Source: Haloimpatiens sp042688525
GTDB taxonomy: Bacteria > Bacillota > Clostridia > Clostridiales > Clostridiaceae
Assembly (NCBI RefSeq): GCF_042688525.2
Contig: NZ_JBHWAB010000001.1
Location: 3,162,001 to 3,226,000, forward strand
DNA length: 64,000 bases
Direction of reading: 5' to 3'
The notes under the pieces: model-generated
Told to the model about the DNA's origin: nothing
Seen by the model: only the letters and a program-made list of their open reading frames with translations
The model's database searches: none
Translations under genes and position numbers: made by a program
Shown: one piece after another, positions 26,319-35,635 of the stretch
Position numbering within the stretch: the stretch's first letter is position 1
How the letters are laid out: each line of letters starts with the position of its first letter

Positions 26319-26555
26319 ATGAATTATATGGCTTTATTTTACACCCATTCAGGAGCAATAAAATATGATAGGTTTATAAAAAGTAATGGATATCCTTGCG
26401 AACTTATGCCTGTTCCTAGAAAATTAAGTTCTAACTGTGGCATTGGAGCTAAATTTAGTTTTGATGGCAATATTAAAGATATAGTTTCTGAGGATATTGA
26501 AAAAATATTTACAGTAGAAAATAAGAACTATAAATTAATATTTGAAAATGATTAA
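26319..26555 (+). CDS. DUF3343 family protein
   Basis: 78 residues, single DUF3343 domain: ALFYTHSGAIKYDRFIKSNG, then ELMPVPRKLSSNCGIGAKF with the conserved PVPR..S..CG block (Cys at about 41). Genes for this domain accompany YedE, TusA/YedF and EGL-type PLP enzymes in selenium-using anaerobes. It probably handles or delivers the reduced chalcogen; biochemical role unproven. AGGAG precedes the ATG. Third and last gene of the unit. Confidence 0.85.
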   Translation: MNYMALFYTHSGAIKYDRFIKSNGYPCELMPVPRKLSSNCGIGAKFSFDGNIKDIVSEDIEKIFTVENKNYKLIFEND

Positions 26556-26565
26556 TGTAAATATT

Positions 26566-26656
26566 TAGGGACTATTCATTTGTTTTTAAAGTAAAATCAA
26601 AGGGACACATCATTTATTTTACCTGCAAATTACAGTTTAAATTAATCATGTGTCCC
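26566..26656. repeat. 58-bp palindrome (variant) plus half copy
   Basis: The full copy at 26602-26656 reads GGGACACATCATTTATTTT ... AAATTAATCATGTGTCCC, with matched changes in both arms relative to the consensus. A half copy (GGGACTATTCATTTGTTTTT) precedes it. It terminates the selenium operon. Confidence 0.8.
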
Positions 26657-26801
26657 CTATATTTTCCTTTAATATTCAATCCCTTGCTCTCAATTTATAT
26701 TTTTTATAAATATGTGTTAAGCTTCTGAAAATCTTCCTTATTTCTACTTTCTTCTCTTTACTTTTTACTTTATCTTTTACCCGTCCTTCAGTTTTCTTCA
26801 C

Positions 26802-28100
26802 CTAAATTTTAAATTTCTGTACCAATTCATTAAGATTTTGAGCAAACTCTGCTTGATTTTGTGATGCTTGTGATGCTTGTTGTATAGAATTTGTTGTTTC
26901 ATCAACATTAATTTTAATATTTCCTATATGTTCAGAAGAATTTTGAGAATTTTGAGTAAGGTTTTGAACCGTATCGCTAATCTGATTTATTGAGGCTCCC
27001 ACTTGTTCTGACATTGATGCAATTTCTTCTGATATTGAGCTTACAAATTTTCCGTCTTCATCATATTGTTTTCCTACCTCTTCATATTTGTATAAAATAG
27101 GATTTATTTGTTTTACAATAAATTGAAGTAATTCATTACTATTTCCAGATAAATTATTAAAAGCATGCTCAACTTTTTCTATAGTATCTTGAATAGTTTT
27201 TACGGTTTCTGCTGATTGTTCTGCAAGTTTTCTTACTTCTTCTGCAACTACGGAAAATCCTTTTCCTTGTTCTCCTGCTCTTGCAGCTTCAATAGCTGCA
27301 TTTAATGCAAGTAAATTAGTCTGTTGTGCAATTGAGGCAATTGCATTAGCCATAATTTTTATTTCATCTACAACTTTTCCATCTTCTATAGCTTTTAATA
27401 TATTTTTTTCTTTTTCATTATAAATACTCTCTGTTTCTTGTAATGCACTTTTACTATTTACCTGAACAGTTTTAGCTCTACTTTTAATCTTCTCAACATT
27501 ATCACTGCCTTTAGCTGCTTTTGAAGATAGTTCTTCCATACTAGAATTAACTTCCTCTATGGATGCAGTTATTTCCTCTGATGAAGCACTTGCTTCTCCA
27601 AAAGTTTTATTTATTTCCTCTGATGAACTATCCACCATTTTCATTTTAGATGTTACTTGTTTTAATACTTCTGAAAGTTCTTCAGAAGCTGCACTCATAT
27701 CCTCAGAATTTTTCATTATTTGTTCTATAAGTTCTCTTATATTTTCATGTGCAGTATTTAAAGCCACTGCTGTTTGTCCAAATTCATCTTTTCTTTTAAC
27801 CTCAATTGGACATGAAAAATCATATTTAGCCATTCTTTCAGCAGACTCCTTAATCTCCATTAATGGAGTAATAAAACTATTTTTTAATACAAAAGTAATG
27901 GCTATTAAATATAATATACTGATAACTGTAAATACAATGATTATTATATTTGAATTACTAAAAAATAACCCATCACTTTTGTTCGAGGCATATGACGCAG
28001 AAATTCCTGCTATCCCTATTATCAGTATAAATAAAATTATATTACAAACTGTCCATACTATTTTTTTTACAATTGGTAAATCTCTAAGATACTTTTTCAT
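26802..28100 (-). CDS. Methyl-accepting chemotaxis protein without sensor domain
   Basis: 432 residues. Two membrane helices (about 13-35 and 50-71) are separated by only ~14 residues, so no periplasmic-type ligand domain exists. A HAMP domain follows (about 73-125, with FDEFGQT-like 'KDEFGQTAVALNTAHEN'). The cytoplasmic signalling domain has the hairpin tip IAQQTNLLALNAAIEAARAG...GFSVVAEEVRKLAEQS. The last ~20 residues (QNQAEFAQNLNELVQKFKI) match the full-length receptor at 58.2 kb. It may sense membrane or intracellular signals. GGGG-type site upstream; single gene. Confidence 0.9.
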   Translation of the reverse strand: MKKYLRDLPIVKKIVWTVCNIILFILIIGIAGISASYASNKSDGLFFSNSNIIIIVFTVISILYLIAITFVLKNSFITPLMEIKESAERMAKYDFSCPIEVKRKDEFGQTAVALNTAHENIRELIEQIMKNSEDMSAASEELSEVLKQVTSKMKMVDSSSEEINKTFGEASASSEEITASIEEVNSSMEELSSKAAKGSDNVEKIKSRAKTVQVNSKSALQETESIYNEKEKNILKAIEDGKVVDEIKIMANAIASIAQQTNLLALNAAIEAARAGEQGKGFSVVAEEVRKLAEQSAETVKTIQDTIEKVEHAFNNLSGNSNELLQFIVKQINPILYKYEEVGKQYDEDGKFVSSISEEIASMSEQVGASINQISDTVQNLTQNSQNSSEHIGNIKINVDETTNSIQQASQASQNQAEFAQNLNELVQKFKI

Positions 28101-28130
28101 TAAATCCTCACCCCTTATTGGAATAATTAA

Positions 28131-28388
28131 CTCACCTTTCGCAGATGAAAAATCTCCGCTGCGTGAAATGATATCTTGCTTAGAAACCTTTCAATTTAGT
28201 GACAAGTTGCAAGTGATAAGTAACAAGTTAAGCAAATTTTACCTTAAGACAAAATAACTAATATATAAAATTTAAGATTTTTATTAAAGTAAAAATCAAC
28301 ATTCACTTTCCTATATCAACTGTTAGCTATTTACTCAACCTATAATTTTTCCTTCACTAAATAGTATTTTCTTACTGCAAAAGTTAAG
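28131..28388 (+). mobile_element. Long-hairpin element, copy F, with foreign core
   Basis: Ends CTCACCTTTCGCAG and CTGCAAAAGTTAAG. The centre holds the same AT-rich dispersed repeat as copy E (TTTTACCTTAAGAC, AAAATAACTAATATATAAA) plus traces of the ACTGTTAGCT array. It lies upstream of the chemoreceptor gene. Confidence 0.65.
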
Positions 28389-28546
28389 TTAATTTTATAT
28401 TATTTTTCATAATATGATAATACATTATTTTTTTATAAATAATTACCTATATATACAAATAAAAACAAAGCATATCTTTATTATACAAGATTTTACGATA
28501 AATTTGTATATATTTGAAAATTTTATAAAAAATAAAAGTAATATAT

Positions 28547-28605
28547 AAGGGACGGTTTATTAATTTAAGCTTCAAACTGTAGCTTAAATTAATGAATCGT
28601 CCCTT
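28547..28605. repeat. 58-bp palindrome, copy 8
   Basis: AAGGGACGGTTTATTAATTT ... AAATTAATGAATCGTCCCTT, followed by ATATTTT. It lies just past the stop of the sensor kinase gene. Confidence 0.85.
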
Positions 28606-28612
28606 ATATTTT

Positions 28613-30019
28613 CTAAAATTTAATTATGATCCCTAATCTATCATCCTTAAGTACAGTCTCTAAAGTTCCTTTATGCAGTTTAACTATTTCTAAAGATATA
28701 GCTAGTCCAAGTCCTGCTCCTTTACTACTTCTTGAGGAATCTCTTTTATAAAATCTATTAACCAAAAATTTCACTTCATCTTCTTTTATTTTTTCCTCTG
28801 TAACATTCCAAAACTCCATTGTTATGCTGCCTTTATTTTCATATAAGTTTATATTAATTTCTGTATTTTTAGCACTGTATCTTATAGCATTACTCAAAAT
28901 ATTTTCTAATGCTCTTATAAACTTATCTATGTCAACCTCATAGTACAGCGGCTTTTCACCAAAATCCATACATATTTCAATTTGCTTTTCCTTTAGTTGA
29001 GGAGAAAAACCTTCAATAACTTGACGTAGTAATTCCTGTAATTTTATATTTTGCTTATTTAATTCATCATTTTTCCATTTAAGCTTTGAAAAATCGAAAA
29101 ATTCATCTATAAGAGTTTTTAAATATAAACTTTTTTCTTCAATAATATCTATATATCTTTCCTTTTCTTCCTCATCATCATATTTTCGTTGTTTAATAAG
29201 ATTTAAAAATCCTAATATAGAGGTTAAAGGTGTCCTTAAATCATGAGATATATTTAGCAAAATCTCTTTTTCTTTTTCATCACTTTTCCTTATCTTTTCC
29301 CCCATATCATTTATTGACACAGCTAACGATGTAAGTTCATTGTTATATTTTAATGGTATTTTTTCTTTAAATTCAGAAGAATAAAGTTTACCTATCCCTC
29401 TTTCAATATGTAAAATATACCTTAGCCTTCCTTTCACAAATAATAAGAATATAATCATGAACACAATTATGGAAATACACATCATTAGAAAACCACCAAC
29501 TACAGTACCATCATGTATAACTACTACATATAAATCATTATTTATTTTTTTTACTTCTATAACTCTCATCATTTCAGAATTACAATGTGTTACTTCTAAA
29601 CTTTTCTTTAACATAGAAGTTTGTATACTATAAATTTTTTCTTCTATATTAGAATTTATTATTTTCCCTTTAGAATTAACAATATATACTAATGTTTTTC
29701 CGTTAAAATAATAAGGAAAAGAATCTTTCAGTTTTTTATTCATATTTTTATTTATATTTTTAGACGATTTAATATCACTTAGATTTTCTTTTATAAATCT
29801 ATCTACACGCTGTCCTAATCCTTTTTTATATTGTTTTAATATAACTTCATCTTTATATTTTGATGGAAACGCCCATTGATTTATACTTTCCTCTGAAATA
29901 TTTAAAACAGAAAGCATTTTAGGTAAACATGTAACTGTAATAATTAAAGCTATAATAAATAATATAAATACTTCAAAAGTCAATCCAATTCTAAATTTCC
30001 TTTTCAATTTTATACCCAA
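28613..30019 (-). CDS. Sensor histidine kinase
   Basis: 468 residues. Two membrane helices (about 14-34 and 174-194) enclose a ~140-residue external sensor region. HAMP follows, then HisKA with phospho-acceptor His259 in NISHDLRTPLTSILG. The ATPase domain has N box LENILSNAIRYS, G1-like region and G2 SSKGAGLGLAIS. The gene start overlaps the response regulator end by 29 bases; the start is a TTG at 30019 or 30007. It pairs with that regulator and probably senses an envelope-active compound, given the ABC transporter genes upstream. Confidence 0.9.
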   Translation of the reverse strand: MGIKLKRKFRIGLTFEVFILFIIALIITVTCLPKMLSVLNISEESINQWAFPSKYKDEVILKQYKKGLGQRVDRFIKENLSDIKSSKNINKNMNKKLKDSFPYYFNGKTLVYIVNSKGKIINSNIEEKIYSIQTSMLKKSLEVTHCNSEMMRVIEVKKINNDLYVVVIHDGTVVGGFLMMCISIIVFMIIFLLFVKGRLRYILHIERGIGKLYSSEFKEKIPLKYNNELTSLAVSINDMGEKIRKSDEKEKEILLNISHDLRTPLTSILGFLNLIKQRKYDDEEEKERYIDIIEEKSLYLKTLIDEFFDFSKLKWKNDELNKQNIKLQELLRQVIEGFSPQLKEKQIEICMDFGEKPLYYEVDIDKFIRALENILSNAIRYSAKNTEININLYENKGSITMEFWNVTEEKIKEDEVKFLVNRFYKRDSSRSSKGAGLGLAISLEIVKLHKGTLETVLKDDRLGIIIKF

Positions 30020-30683
30020 CTCCCCAGACAGTTTTAATATATTTGGAATTTTTTACACTGTCATTTAGCTTTTCCCTTAAATTTCTAATATGAGTTAAAA
30101 CACTATTATCACTTTCCAAAAATTTTTCTTCCCATATTCTCTCATATATTTCATTAGAAGAAAAAACCCTTCCTTTGTTTTTGGAAAGCAAGTACAAAAT
30201 ATCAAATTCTTTTGGAGTAAGCTGTATTTCTTTTTTATCCCTATATAAAGTATGCTCCTTGAGATTTAAATTTAAATCTTTTACTCTTATAATTTCTTTA
30301 TTTTCATCACTTTCCTGAACATTCACCCTTCTTAGTATTGCAGATATTCTTAAAGAAAGTTCAACTAAATCAAAAGGTTTTGTTATATAATCATCACATC
30401 CAGAAATGAAACCTTTTATTTTATCCTGTTGGTTGTCTTTGGCAGTTAGAAATATTATAGGAATAGTTGATATTTTTCTTATATTTTTAATAGCAGTAAT
30501 ACCATCCATTTTAGGCATCATTATATCCATTAATATTAAATCAAACTGTTGATTTTTAATTTTATTCAAAGCACTTTCTCCATTATAAGAAACACTCACT
30601 TCATACCCATCTTTCTTCAAAAATATTGATAAAAAATCCACTATTGATTCATCATCATCTACTATTAGTATCTTATAACTCAT
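29991..30683 (-). CDS. OmpR/PhoB family response regulator
   Basis: 230 residues. Receiver domain with acidic pocket DDDES, phospho-acceptor D53 in LILMDIMMPKMDG, T/S in PIIFLTAKD and K in DDYITKPF. The C-terminal winged helix (about 130-230) has LTPKEFDILYLLSKNKG and WGVGYKIE. The ATG was chosen with GGGGG 7 bases upstream; the frame opens 9 codons earlier. Translationally coupled to the kinase. Confidence 0.93.
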   Translation of the reverse strand: MSYKILIVDDDESIVDFLSIFLKKDGYEVSVSYNGESALNKIKNQQFDLILMDIMMPKMDGITAIKNIRKISTIPIIFLTAKDNQQDKIKGFISGCDDYITKPFDLVELSLRISAILRRVNVQESDENKEIIRVKDLNLNLKEHTLYRDKKEIQLTPKEFDILYLLSKNKGRVFSSNEIYERIWEEKFLESDNSVLTHIRNLREKLNDSVKNSKYIKTVWGVGYKIEKEI

Positions 30684-30741
30684 GTTTATTCCCCCAATCA
30701 ACATATCCAATTATACCAAATAAGCCCTTATATTAGAATAT

Positions 30742-31180
30742 ACGCTGCGAGAAATGATATCTTGATCTGAAACCTTTCACTTCACAAAGTAATTCTTTGC
30801 CTTAAGTATATGCAGCCAGCAAATAAAAATCGGTATAAGAACAGGAATCATTCACTTCCATAACGTACTCTAAGTCTTACTCATGTTGAAAAAAGATTTT
30901 TAAATTAATATTCCAAAGGAATTAGTAATTTAAAAATTACTTTTTTCAAATTCGTAAGACTAAGAGTACGTAAATGTCGTTCAAAGATTCCTTAATCTTA
31001 TACGATTTTTATTTGCTGGCAAAATATATATTCTATGGCATAAATAAAACTCAAACTCGCTACATTAAATCAATAAGTTTTTCTTAACATAATAATAATT
31101 TAAAACTTAGCTTCAAATATTTCTCACACAATATATCATTTTCCTTCGCTAAACAGTATTTTTTTACTACAAAAGTTGAG
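30742..31180 (+). mobile_element. Long-hairpin element, copy G (outer, interrupted)
   Basis: Outer arms match the family: GCGAGAAATGATATCTTG at left, ATATCATTTTCCTTCGC and AAAAGTTGAG at right. Its original centre matches the core of copy K (AAAACTCAAACTCG, GTTTTTCTTAAC) rather than that of copy A. It is interrupted by a second element at 30815-31020. It lies between the ABC transporter and the two-component genes. Confidence 0.7.
30815..31020 (+). mobile_element. Nested long-hairpin element with distinct termini
   Basis: 206 bp with perfect 18-bp terminal inverted repeats GCCAGCAAATAAAAATCG. The central ~110 bp (GTTGAAAAAAGATTTTTAA, TTACTTTTTTCAAATTCG) is homologous to the core of copies A-D and H, but the ends are different. 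It is inserted within copy G. Confidence 0.75.
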
Positions 31181-31233
31181 TTATAAATTTGTAATCACAT
31201 ATATAAATAACCTCTTACATTAAAATACTGACA

Positions 31234-32436
31234 CTACATTATATCTTTTTTAGTAAATATAAAATTAGTCATCCCATAGCACACTACAGTCCATACTAAA
31301 AGAACTAATATGGCAAAATGGTTATTTACAAATACGCCCAAAAATTCTGTTACCTGCCCCGCAACAATATATTCTCCACTGCTGTATGTTGAAAAAAGAT
31401 AAGGTGCAATACTATGTATTATTGGATTTTTACCACCCCTTAATTGAGACATGCTTATTATAGATGTTACAACAGCTAATATTACACTCATTCCCAAGGA
31501 ATTAGCATTCTTTTTAGTTATTGTAGAAATCAACAAATTTATTGATACACAAGTTATTATAAAAAGCAAACTGAATCCTCCACTTAATAATATAAATTTG
31601 AGTAATGAATATATCTTTATACTATTTATATCTGGTTTCACACCAAAACCTACCTTAGCAATTAACTCTTCATCATTAATATACTTTGTATAAAAAGCAA
31701 TAGGTTCTTTATAGTTTCCAAAGCTAAGTATAACTCCAATAACTAAAAATACTATAAGTTTTAAAATTATAAATGAAAGCGCACATACTATAATTGATGA
31801 TACAAATTTAGAAAATAATATTTTTTGTCTTGAAACTGGTTTTGTTACTAATAATTTTATTGTAGCTGGATTAAACTCTCCTGATACAGAATCAGAAGTT
31901 ATTACTGCAATAATCAATGCAGCTATTAACATATAAAATATAACATTTACTTTTGACATAATGTTAAATGCATTTATTTCATAATTTTCTGTGGGTTTTA
32001 TATTGTTTTTTAAATAGTATTCATTTAGTTTAAGTCTCTGTATATATTGTGGAAGCTGTCTATCACACTCTTTTGAGTTTGAGCTTTTAATTTTTTCTTG
32101 TAGTAATTCATTTTCTTTCTTAAGTTTTTTATGCCAATCCATATCTCTATTTTTTATTTCAAATTGCAAATTTTTATTACGATATTCTATCTCCTTCAAT
32201 TTATACTCTATCTCATTTTTTCTTTCTTTCGAAATGTTTTTGTCTTGTTTTTCTTTATTTAAATATTGAACATATTCTTTACTCCTATTCAAACTTGCTT
32301 CTGGAGTTGCTTTCATTACATCTCTACACACTAAAAAAGTTATACCAACATATAAAAACAGTAATACAGCCATAACAACCATATATTTTTTAGAAAGTAT
32401 AATTTTTTTTATCTCATTTTTTATTAATTTACCCAC
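31234..32436 (-). CDS. ABC-2 type permease
   Basis: 400 residues. First membrane helix (about 17-37), then a ~120-residue Lys/Glu-rich coiled-coil-like stretch (about 40-150). Five further helices follow (about 165-187, 207-232, 273-300, 310-330, 365-388). 'ITSDSVSGEFNPATIKLLVT' followed by 'KPVSRQKILFSK' is the typical ABC-2 cytoplasmic motif of peptide or lantibiotic exporters. It starts 1 base after the ATPase stop, so the pair is coupled. Substrate unknown. Confidence 0.85.
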   Translation of the reverse strand: MGKLIKNEIKKIILSKKYMVVMAVLLFLYVGITFLVCRDVMKATPEASLNRSKEYVQYLNKEKQDKNISKERKNEIEYKLKEIEYRNKNLQFEIKNRDMDWHKKLKKENELLQEKIKSSNSKECDRQLPQYIQRLKLNEYYLKNNIKPTENYEINAFNIMSKVNVIFYMLIAALIIAVITSDSVSGEFNPATIKLLVTKPVSRQKILFSKFVSSIIVCALSFIILKLIVFLVIGVILSFGNYKEPIAFYTKYINDEELIAKVGFGVKPDINSIKIYSLLKFILLSGGFSLLFIITCVSINLLISTITKKNANSLGMSVILAVVTSIISMSQLRGGKNPIIHSIAPYLFSTYSSGEYIVAGQVTEFLGVFVNNHFAILVLLVWTVVCYGMTNFIFTKKDIM

Positions 32437-32437
32437 C

Positions 32438-33343
32438 TTAATTCTCCCCTTCTAATATCTTTATGAATTTATCCTCAAGACTGTCTTGTATCTTATAAAT
32501 ATCATCAATATTAATATCATTTTTGCCTATTTCTTTTATCACTTTTGAAAAATTTCCTGATTTTATATTAATCATTAAGCAATTTTCGTCAAAATCAATA
32601 TTATTTATAAAATCTAAAGTTGAAAATAACTTAACTAACTTATCACATTCCCCACTATATATTTTTAATTTTTCAATATCACAAGCTTTTGTTGAAACAG
32701 ATTCTACAGCTTGTATAACTCCTTTATCTATAACTGCAAAGCTAGTACATACTTGCTCAATTTCTGCTAAAATATGTGAAGATATAAAAACAGCACTATT
32801 ATTTTCTTTAGCTGCACGTTTTATTATTTCTTTAAAATCATGCATACCAATAGGATCTAACCCATTTGTTGGCTCGTCTAATATCAAGAGCTTAGGCTTT
32901 GCTAATATAGCTTGTCCTAGTCCTAATCTTTGTTTCATTCCCAGGGAATATTTTTTTACTTTATCGTTAATTCTCTCACTTAATCCTATAAGTTCTACCA
33001 CTTCATCTATTCTTTTTTGAGATATGTCCCCATACATATCTGCATAAAATCTTAAGTTCTGCATTCCTGTAAAATCGTTATACATATCTGGATTTTCAAC
33101 TATACATCCTACATTTCTTAATGCTTCATTTCTTTGTTTTTGTACATCTTTTCCCATTATCTTAATTGTTCCTTTATTTGGAGCTATAAGTCCTACTAGC
33201 ATTCTTATTGTAGTGGTTTTTCCTGCTCCGTTAGGCCCTAAAAATCCAAATATTTCTCCAGCCTTTACAGATAAATTTACTCCTTTTATTATTTCTTTTT
33301 TACCAATTCTTTTGTAAATATCCTTAACCTCAAGAACATTCAT
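32438..33343 (-). CDS. ABC transporter ATP-binding protein, bacitracin/lantibiotic type
   Basis: 301 residues of the BcrA/NatA type. Walker A GPNGAGKTTT (about 35-44), Q loop ENPDMYNDFT, signature YSLGMKQRLGLGQ, Walker B LLILDEPTNGLDP and switch SSHILAEIE. The C-terminal ~80 residues are a family-specific extension. It forms an exporter with the downstream permease. The two-component genes follow on the same strand after the palindromic elements, an arrangement typical of antimicrobial-peptide detoxification modules. That link is inferred from position. Confidence 0.88.
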   Translation of the reverse strand: MNVLEVKDIYKRIGKKEIIKGVNLSVKAGEIFGFLGPNGAGKTTTIRMLVGLIAPNKGTIKIMGKDVQKQRNEALRNVGCIVENPDMYNDFTGMQNLRFYADMYGDISQKRIDEVVELIGLSERINDKVKKYSLGMKQRLGLGQAILAKPKLLILDEPTNGLDPIGMHDFKEIIKRAAKENNSAVFISSHILAEIEQVCTSFAVIDKGVIQAVESVSTKACDIEKLKIYSGECDKLVKLFSTLDFINNIDFDENCLMINIKSGNFSKVIKEIGKNDINIDDIYKIQDSLEDKFIKILEGEN

Positions 33344-33748
33344 CTTTTTGCCTCCAATCTAATGAAAAAATTAATAGTTGAACTGTTAACTATCAACTTT
33401 CATTGTCTATACTTGATGCCACATTTCCATTATAGATAACAAAAATCAAGTAAAAAAAAATAAATAATAAAGAAAATCTAAAGATTATAGACAAGGTAAA
33501 TCTTTGTGTAAATATAATCAATATATGTCTATTTATTACATAATTTAAGAATTAATGTTATAATTAAGATGAAATGAACAAAATTATGCTTTGAGATTTA
33601 GAAAACGACATGGGATATTTTGATGAAGTTGATAAAAAAATGCTTGAACTATGTATTATATAAGTAAAGTTTTATGTTAAAACATAGTTTTATGATAAAA
33701 TTAGGGAAAAATACTAATGCTCTTTATATTTCTTCGGAGGTGAGTTTT
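33344..33748. other. Intergenic region
   Basis: AT-rich spacer holding the divergent promoters of the ABC operon and the oxidoreductase gene. A trace of the ACTGTTAACTATCAAC array lies at 33370-33400. A 22-codon open stretch (33595-33663, plus, ending MLELCII) has no start codon and may be gene debris. No other structure is seen. Confidence 0.4.
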
Positions 33749-34447
33749 GTGAAAATTGCAGCAGTGTACGGTACAGAACATAAAGGTAGCACTTATCATA
33801 TTTCTCAATTATTTTTAGAAAAACTAAAACCAGAAACAAGTGAAGTTACAGAATTCTTTCTTCCTAAAGACATGCCAAATTTTTGCTGCGGATGCGGTTC
33901 CTGTTTTATTAATGGTGAAAAAACGTGTCCTCACTATAGTAAAATCAATCCAATCAAAGAAGCAATTGAAAAGGCTGATTTAATTATTTTTTCAAGCCCT
34001 GTATATGTTTTTCATGTGACTGGACAGATGAAAGCATTCCTTGATCATTTTGGATTTCAATGGATGGTACATCGTCCTAACAAAGCTATGTTTTCCAAGA
34101 TGGCATTAGTCATATCAACTGCTGCAGGTGCTGGAATGAAATCAACCAATAAAGATATTGTGGATAGCTTGAACTTTTGGGGAGTGGGCAAAACATTCAC
34201 TTACGGCAAGGCAGTTGCTTCATTAGACTGGAAAGGTGTATCAGAAAAAAAGAAAGAAAAAATTGAAAATGATGTAGCAAAATTGTCTTCTAAAATTCTA
34301 CATAAACGTAATAATGTAAAACCTAGTTTAAAGGTAAAATCTCTTTTTTATTTTGCACGCTTTTTACACAAAAAAATTACTATGCTTCCTAATGATAGAG
34401 AATATTGGGAAAAACAAGGCTGGTTAAAGCACAAACGACCTTGGTAA
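33749..34447 (+). CDS. NAD(P)H-dependent flavin oxidoreductase (flavodoxin-like fold)
   Basis: 232 residues. MKIAAVYGTEHKGSTYHISQ is the FMN phosphate-binding start of the NADPH-dependent FMN reductase family. CCGCGSCFINGEKTCPHY (about 47-64) is the cysteine cluster frequent in the clostridial iron-sulfur flavoprotein-like branch, and SSPVYVFHVTGQMKAFLDH is the flavin-contacting segment. The start is GTG with CGGAGG 8 bases before it. It probably reduces quinones or other small electron acceptors. A long C-terminal extension (about 180-232) is basic and aromatic. Convergent with the acetyltransferase gene. Confidence 0.82.
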   Translation: MKIAAVYGTEHKGSTYHISQLFLEKLKPETSEVTEFFLPKDMPNFCCGCGSCFINGEKTCPHYSKINPIKEAIEKADLIIFSSPVYVFHVTGQMKAFLDHFGFQWMVHRPNKAMFSKMALVISTAAGAGMKSTNKDIVDSLNFWGVGKTFTYGKAVASLDWKGVSEKKKEKIENDVAKLSSKILHKRNNVKPSLKVKSLFYFARFLHKKITMLPNDREYWEKQGWLKHKRPW

Positions 34448-34506
34448 TGTAAAAATAAGAATACATTAGTAGGTTCAGATAAATTTATTAAGATGGAGTT
34501 TTGTCA

Positions 34507-35067
34507 TTAGCTCCACTTTTCCCATTCTTTTTTAGTCAAAGCATATTGTATCGCATTGTAAAACTTCCCCTTCTTTAAATACTTTTCTTTAGCAACACCT
34601 TCATACTGTAAATTGTTTTTCAACATAACTTTTTCAGAAGAAATATTTCCATCATAATACTCTGCATTTATTCTATTTAAACCAATATCTTCGAATCCAA
34701 AGTTTAAAACTGCTTGTAGTGCTTCTGTCATAAAGCCCTTATTCCAATATTTTTTTGCCAATATGTAAGAAGTCTCCGCAGATTGATTATTTACATCCAC
34801 TTCATGCAAATTAATTATACCTATTAACTCTTTACTACTTTTTAATTCAATTCCCCACTGAAAAAAGGTATTATTAGAATATAAATTAATCCAGTTTTGT
34901 AATCTAACCTTTACCTGCTCAATTGATTTACTTGGTTCCCAAGGTAAATATTTCATAGTCTCTTCTAAGCTTGCCCAATTTTTAAATATATTTTCTGCAT
35001 CTTCTATTACAAGTTTTCTAAGAACAATCCTTTTTGTTTCTATAATTTGTGTTCCCAATAAATTCAT
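34507..35067 (-). CDS. GNAT acetyltransferase, RimJ/RimL type
   Basis: 186 residues. ETKRIVLRKLVIEDAENIF start, IGIINLHEV strand, ETSYILAKKYWNKGFMTEAL acetyl-CoA-binding segment (GxxTEA version of the P-loop) and DIGLNRINAEYYDGNISSEK then VMLKNNLQYEGVAKEKY. This is the complete pattern of RimJ/RimL-like N-alpha or small-molecule acetyltransferases. AGGAGG precedes the ATG. The substrate cannot be deduced. Confidence 0.88.
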   Translation of the reverse strand: MNLLGTQIIETKRIVLRKLVIEDAENIFKNWASLEETMKYLPWEPSKSIEQVKVRLQNWINLYSNNTFFQWGIELKSSKELIGIINLHEVDVNNQSAETSYILAKKYWNKGFMTEALQAVLNFGFEDIGLNRINAEYYDGNISSEKVMLKNNLQYEGVAKEKYLKKGKFYNAIQYALTKKEWEKWS

Positions 35068-35105
35068 TCAATTTCCTCCCTATATAATAGATTTAATTAT
35101 AATAA

Positions 35106-35573
35106 TTATTTCAATTCTTTAATATATTTCGTATCAAATTTATTGTTTAGGATTTTATATGTCTTTTCGACACCATATTTATCTTCAACATTGATAAATT
35201 GTAAATCTTCACTATATATATCCAAACTTGCACATATGACAATTTCTTTATCATCCTCAGCACTTATATCAACCACATATTCATCCCCACTTTTAGGATA
35301 TAGAATATTTTCCTTGCATTCCAAAACTTTAACTTTATCTAAATAAGATAGAAAATTATTAATTTTATCCTTATCTTTACACGTAAAATAACCTTTATGT
35401 TTATATGGATTTTGTCCACTTATACTTAATCTTATTGCGTTTAAATTACTTCTTTTGTATCCACTTAATACTAAATTCCCAAGATATCCTCTTTTGGGAG
35501 ATACAATGTACACAATACCTCCAATTATCAAAACAAATATCACAATAATGATAATACTTTTTAAATTTTTCAT
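35106..35573 (-). CDS. Membrane-anchored small protein, paralogue 1 of 3
   Basis: 155 residues. One N-terminal membrane helix (MKNLKSIIIIVIFVLIIGGI) is followed by a conserved 'YIVSPKRGYLG-LVLSGYK' junction and an extracellular domain with 'FTCKDKDKINNFLSYLDKVK'. Closely similar to the products of 39650-40135 and 40191-40655. The ribosome-binding context AAGGGGCTGATATT-ATG is also shared with them. No known domain is recognised. The reading frame opens 20 codons earlier, but the ATG with GGGG upstream is preferred. Confidence 0.7.
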   Translation of the reverse strand: MKNLKSIIIIVIFVLIIGGIVYIVSPKRGYLGNLVLSGYKRSNLNAIRLSISGQNPYKHKGYFTCKDKDKINNFLSYLDKVKVLECKENILYPKSGDEYVVDISAEDDKEIVICASLDIYSEDLQFINVEDKYGVEKTYKILNNKFDTKYIKELK

Positions 35574-35635
35574 AATATCAGCCCCTTCCCATTCTATATT
35601 TATTTTACCATAAAATAGGAAACAACAAATCATTA

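Noticed and set aside
33595..33663. 22-codon open stretch ending MLELCII upstream of the oxidoreductase gene
   Set aside because: No start codon or ribosome binding site and no recognisable family; treated as possible debris only.
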